A DNA stretch of 64,000 nucleotides from Ectocarpus siliculosus (Eukaryota > Sar > Phaeophyceae > Ectocarpales > Ectocarpaceae): assembly GCA_000310025.1 (NCBI GenBank), contig FN649751.1, positions 2,035,978 to 2,099,977 of the forward strand, given 5' to 3'. Both the position numbers and the translations under genes were made by a program. The notes below the pieces were generated by a model, which did no database searches, had not been told where the DNA came from, and saw only the letters and a program-made list of their open reading frames with translations. Positions 61,041-64,000 of this stretch are shown here, in pieces. Each line of letters begins with the position of its first letter. The first letter of the stretch is position 1.

Positions 61041-62547
61041 CGGCCGGTCTACAACAAACAGCAGTGCTCAACACCGCCGTAGTGGCGGGTTCAATTCCCC
61101 TGCACTACGTTTTGTTTTTTTTCATGTTTCATTTGTTTTTTCGCCCGCTGTATTCGAATCACTACAATTTTACCGTCGCTGCATTCCCGAGCAAACCCCT
61201 GAAACAACGACATCCCGTGCCCATGCATCACACGCATGTTGCCAGCTCAAGCTTGAACCCATCTCCGCCCGCGGCTTATCATCTCGACCCACAGTCGTCA
61301 ACATCCCAAGCTGCACGAATACATGTAAGCGAGAACCATAAAAGGTACTTCAAATTTCAACAATACGTACATACCCTTTCGAACGTCGTTCTGTGTATTG
61401 AATGTCCCCCCACAACAACAGCATGCCCTCGCCCATGACCGTCAGCAACGTCAATCATGGAGACGACCCACAATCCCCGCAATAAACTACCGTTGTTTGT
61501 TGTGAGGAAACTTAACTCAGCCGGAGGCAACAGCTATACGTAGCGGCAGCAGTGTTGCCCAAATGCACAGGTAGAAACGACCGTCTCTCCCGACACGAAA
61601 CACAGAACCCCCCCCCACCCTGGCCGCCCCAAATTCTACAACTAACTCTAGTCAAGAAAAAACGTCACTGCCTGAGACGGAGCCAGCTGCGACAGCGGTG
61701 TCCTCCAAAATCAATGCAGAGACTGCAGAGATAGACCTCTCTACTTTACCAACACCATCGAAACAACTCCCCCCTCCCCTCCCCCAAAAAAGCCATAATT
61801 CGCACGGACAAAAAACGGCGCGGACGAAGCCAAGAGGCTGCAGCGACAGATTCCAATCGCCCTTGCAGACACAGTAAGAAATCACCTGGCGCTCATCCCG
61901 CGCCAGGCACCCTCATGCACCAGCGAGAGCAACAAGCGTATCATAGCACCATAAGATAAAAAAAAACTGTGAGACATGGCGAGCGGGATATTTTTCCGCC
62001 TCCTCCGTCAAAGCTTCCACCCATTGTGAACGTCATGAGGACCCGAGAAAAAGCTTTGAACGATGTTGCAGCGGAGGCCCCGGCGACTCGACCTGGAGGT
62101 TACCGATCAGCAGCGAAATAATATTGAAGTGTGAGAGGAGGGTAATAGTGGGCCGTCGAGAAATGGAGGGCATACTCTCCCCCTTTGCTGCAGTATAGTT
62201 CTTGGAATAGCTGACAGATGTACATTGTCAACAATAATATTTGCAAGCAGGCATGGGGGGGGGGGACACAAACCGACAGCATAGCCGCAGGTCGTAGAAT
62301 ACGTCAGAGACGAGGATAAGCTACGCACCCCCGCAGACCTACTTTGAAGGGAGGCGAGGTACATTCAAACATCAGGGGTCGCCAACGGACACGCTGGGAT
62401 GAGGAAGGGTGTACATTATAGGGAGCTGCGGGCATAACTGATGCACGACAAGAAACACGCAAGCATCCAACATCATCGCAGGCAGAGAGAAAGAGGCAGA
62501 AAGAGAGGCACGATTTTTGGAAAGGACAAGGCACATGACATACCTTG

Positions 62548-63388
62548 TCAACACGGTTTAGGTGTCCGCCATGGCTTTGTAGCCAGCGTAGTCATCAGGA
62601 CCATCGCTTTTCTCGCTCGGAGACGAAGAACATCCCCGTCTCCATCTTTAGTATACCCTCCACCCGCATCCGCCCCTGGGTCACCTCCTCCACCTCCTGC
62701 CCCCTCGTCCGCGAACAAGCACGGCTTGAGGTAGCGCTTAGCATCGTCCTGACGATCAATACTCTCGGTGGAGAGGATCGGCCCAACGTATTCCAAGCCG
62801 AACCGCATGAAGCTCTCCTAGGACCTGAGACACGAAACAAAGAACAAATAGCGTTCCATGTGAATGTCAGTTTGTTTGACGTCACGGGTTCATACACAAA
62901 TAGCTTGCGACAAACCACCAGCGCGTCGACTGCCTAGAAGCAACTTCAGGGGACGCTGAAAATGTGGGGAAATGATTTAAAAGGCTGGAAACGCGTCCGG
63001 AACGAAATAAACGAGAGTGCTGGACGTTCGGCAGAGCTTGCACGTCAAATGAGCGCTTATCGGCCTGACAAATTGCCGACAGTACACCAGGGGAGACAGG
63101 GTTAAAAGAATACGCTTAAGACAAAAAAAAAACTCAGTCCCATAGAGCTTAGTTCACATATCAACAAAAGGCAACGTACATATCGCTGATGGCGTCCAAG
63201 TTTTTTCACGGCCGCCGCCCTTCGCAGCAAACGCCTTTTCGAAAAAATCCTCGCACACGGGGAAGGTACGGCAATACCGTCGTGGTCGGGGTCGCTCTTG
63301 CTACCAAAGTGTAGCCTGTAGTGCCCATCTTCATCTTGATATCCGTGACGACGTACTGCTCGAGCACCTTCGAACGATGCCAATCCAT
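62548..63388 (-). CDS. Unidentified gene, two phase-compatible exons
   Basis: I do not recognise it. Exon 63388-63305 (28 codons from an ATG: MDWHRSKVLEQYVVTDIKMK, ending GTTGYTL at donor gtagca) joins in phase 0 to 62817-62548 after acceptor gtcctag. The second exon reads ESFMRFGLEYVGPILSTES, then a Gly-rich loop with GYTKDGDGDVL, and stops at 62548. The ATG may be internal, since the frame is open further upstream to about 63553. A charged frame between the two (DFFEKAFAAKGGGREKTW, about 63175-63250) could be another exon. The acidic DKDGDGD-like run invites comparison with a calcium-binding loop, but no EF-hand pattern is complete. Confidence 0.35.
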
Positions 63389-64000
63389 ACCGTGAGGGGG
63401 GGGGGGGAGTGGTGCTGAGCGGGCAAGGGGCTGCATGGATGGATGCACAAGAGCAAGGGTGACAGTAGATGGCTTGGAATTTGCGCCGGAAACAGCAAGC
63501 CGGAGGGCGAACAGGACATCAGCAGCAGCTATCCTCGCTGTAAAAACGTGCATGGGGATTAAAAAGTTTAAGCGTCATAACTACCCGTAAGCGTCGTTCA
63601 CATTTCAAGGACAATAACTCTTCGTCCCAGGCGCTGTTGCTTGGCATCATGAGATGTTGGCTAGTTGCACACCATCGGTTAACCTTGCGACGCCCTTCTG
63701 TCTTGCACTATAGGCTGACGCTACAACATGTGAGACCCTCACAACCAACAGCAGTACCGGTGCTGCGTGCGTCAAAATTCTCTACTCCTTCCACAAGCAA
63801 TGCATCGCGAGGAATAGTTGCCTGCACGTCCCCCCGTTCCTTCCCTCTATTGTATGCATACGCTTTGGTTGAGTCTCATAAATGAACGAATGAACAGCTC
63901 TTGAAAGAAGGTATTCCATCGTTCCTTCCGTTCAAATTCAAATAGGAGCGATTTACTCAAAACTTGCGTGGAGCTATGCCCGAGTGATCGACGATGTTAT
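63389..64000. other. Right edge, no gene recognised
   Basis: It may contain upstream exons of the minus-strand gene at 62548-63388 (open frame to about 63553). Beyond that I see nothing that can be supported. Confidence 0.3.

Larger units (their letters stand above)
58528..62547. other. Repeat-bearing region without an identified gene
   Basis: It holds a dispersed repeat (59992-60363) and a 72-bp minisatellite (60470-61040). A GATGAT run lies at 59578-59599 and an AAC run at 57428-57453 just outside. A minus-strand frame at about 59890-59990 beside the dispersed repeat (SDWLKSPHLNEADWEFLKRH) looks protein-like and may be a transposon remnant. Confidence 0.4.

Noticed and set aside
61070-61112. 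tRNA-like T-arm (GGTTCAATTCCCC) beside the 72-bp minisatellite
   Set aside because: The T-loop sequence looks right, but I could not fold an acceptor stem, D-arm or anticodon arm around it, and the T-stem has a mismatch.

Overview
The window is nuclear eukaryotic DNA: GC-rich exons with strong codon-level conservation, split by introns of a few hundred bases to 3.9 kb with GT-AG borders (one GC-AG), many simple repeats, and two 100-N assembly gaps. Families and intron density fit a stramenopile, most likely a brown alga of the Ectocarpus type; that assignment is inference from style, not from a marker gene. All multi-exon models below were built by hand from conserved motifs, splice borders and matching intron phases.

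Layout, left to right. (1) 868-2807, minus: 5' end of the RNA polymerase II subunit RPB2, running off the left edge. (2) 4611-6103, plus: a two-exon PPC (DUF296) domain gene with a low-complexity insertion and a C-terminal hydrophobic segment, divergent from RPB2. (3) 7126-21749, minus: a full RECQL (RecQ1)-type DNA helicase in 14 exons, with a 3.9-kb first intron full of repeats, one assembly gap inside an exon, a 23-nt microexon, a GC-AG intron and a tandemly duplicated 5' splice site. (4) 24282-25442, plus: a single-exon protein with a cysteine cluster and a C-terminal cytochrome b5-like haem domain. (5) 25443-30322: gene-poor, containing a false gap at a poly-C tract. (6) 30323-35690, minus: a metallophosphoesterase of the MPPED/UPF0046 type, nearly complete in 7 exons. 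(7) 36-42 kb: dispersed repeats, then the C-terminal part of a WDR82/Swd2-like WD40 protein near 41.7-42.3 kb, plus. (8) 42.3-49.6 kb: repeats, including a 1.2-kb foldback palindrome and a 480-bp duplication. (9) 49645-54110, plus: a small SET-domain protein with a degenerate NHSC motif. (10) 56.7-58.5 kb and 62.5-63.4 kb, minus: exons of two unidentified genes, separated by repeats that include a 72-bp minisatellite.

The genes do not form a pathway cluster. Several act in the nucleus (RPB2, RECQL, possibly PPC, WDR82-like, SET), but that is what a random stretch of eukaryotic genome could give. The best new material is structural: unusual splice arrangements in RECQL and the SET gene, unusual domain combinations in the PPC and b5 genes, the foldback element, and proof from the sequence itself that one assembly gap is spurious.
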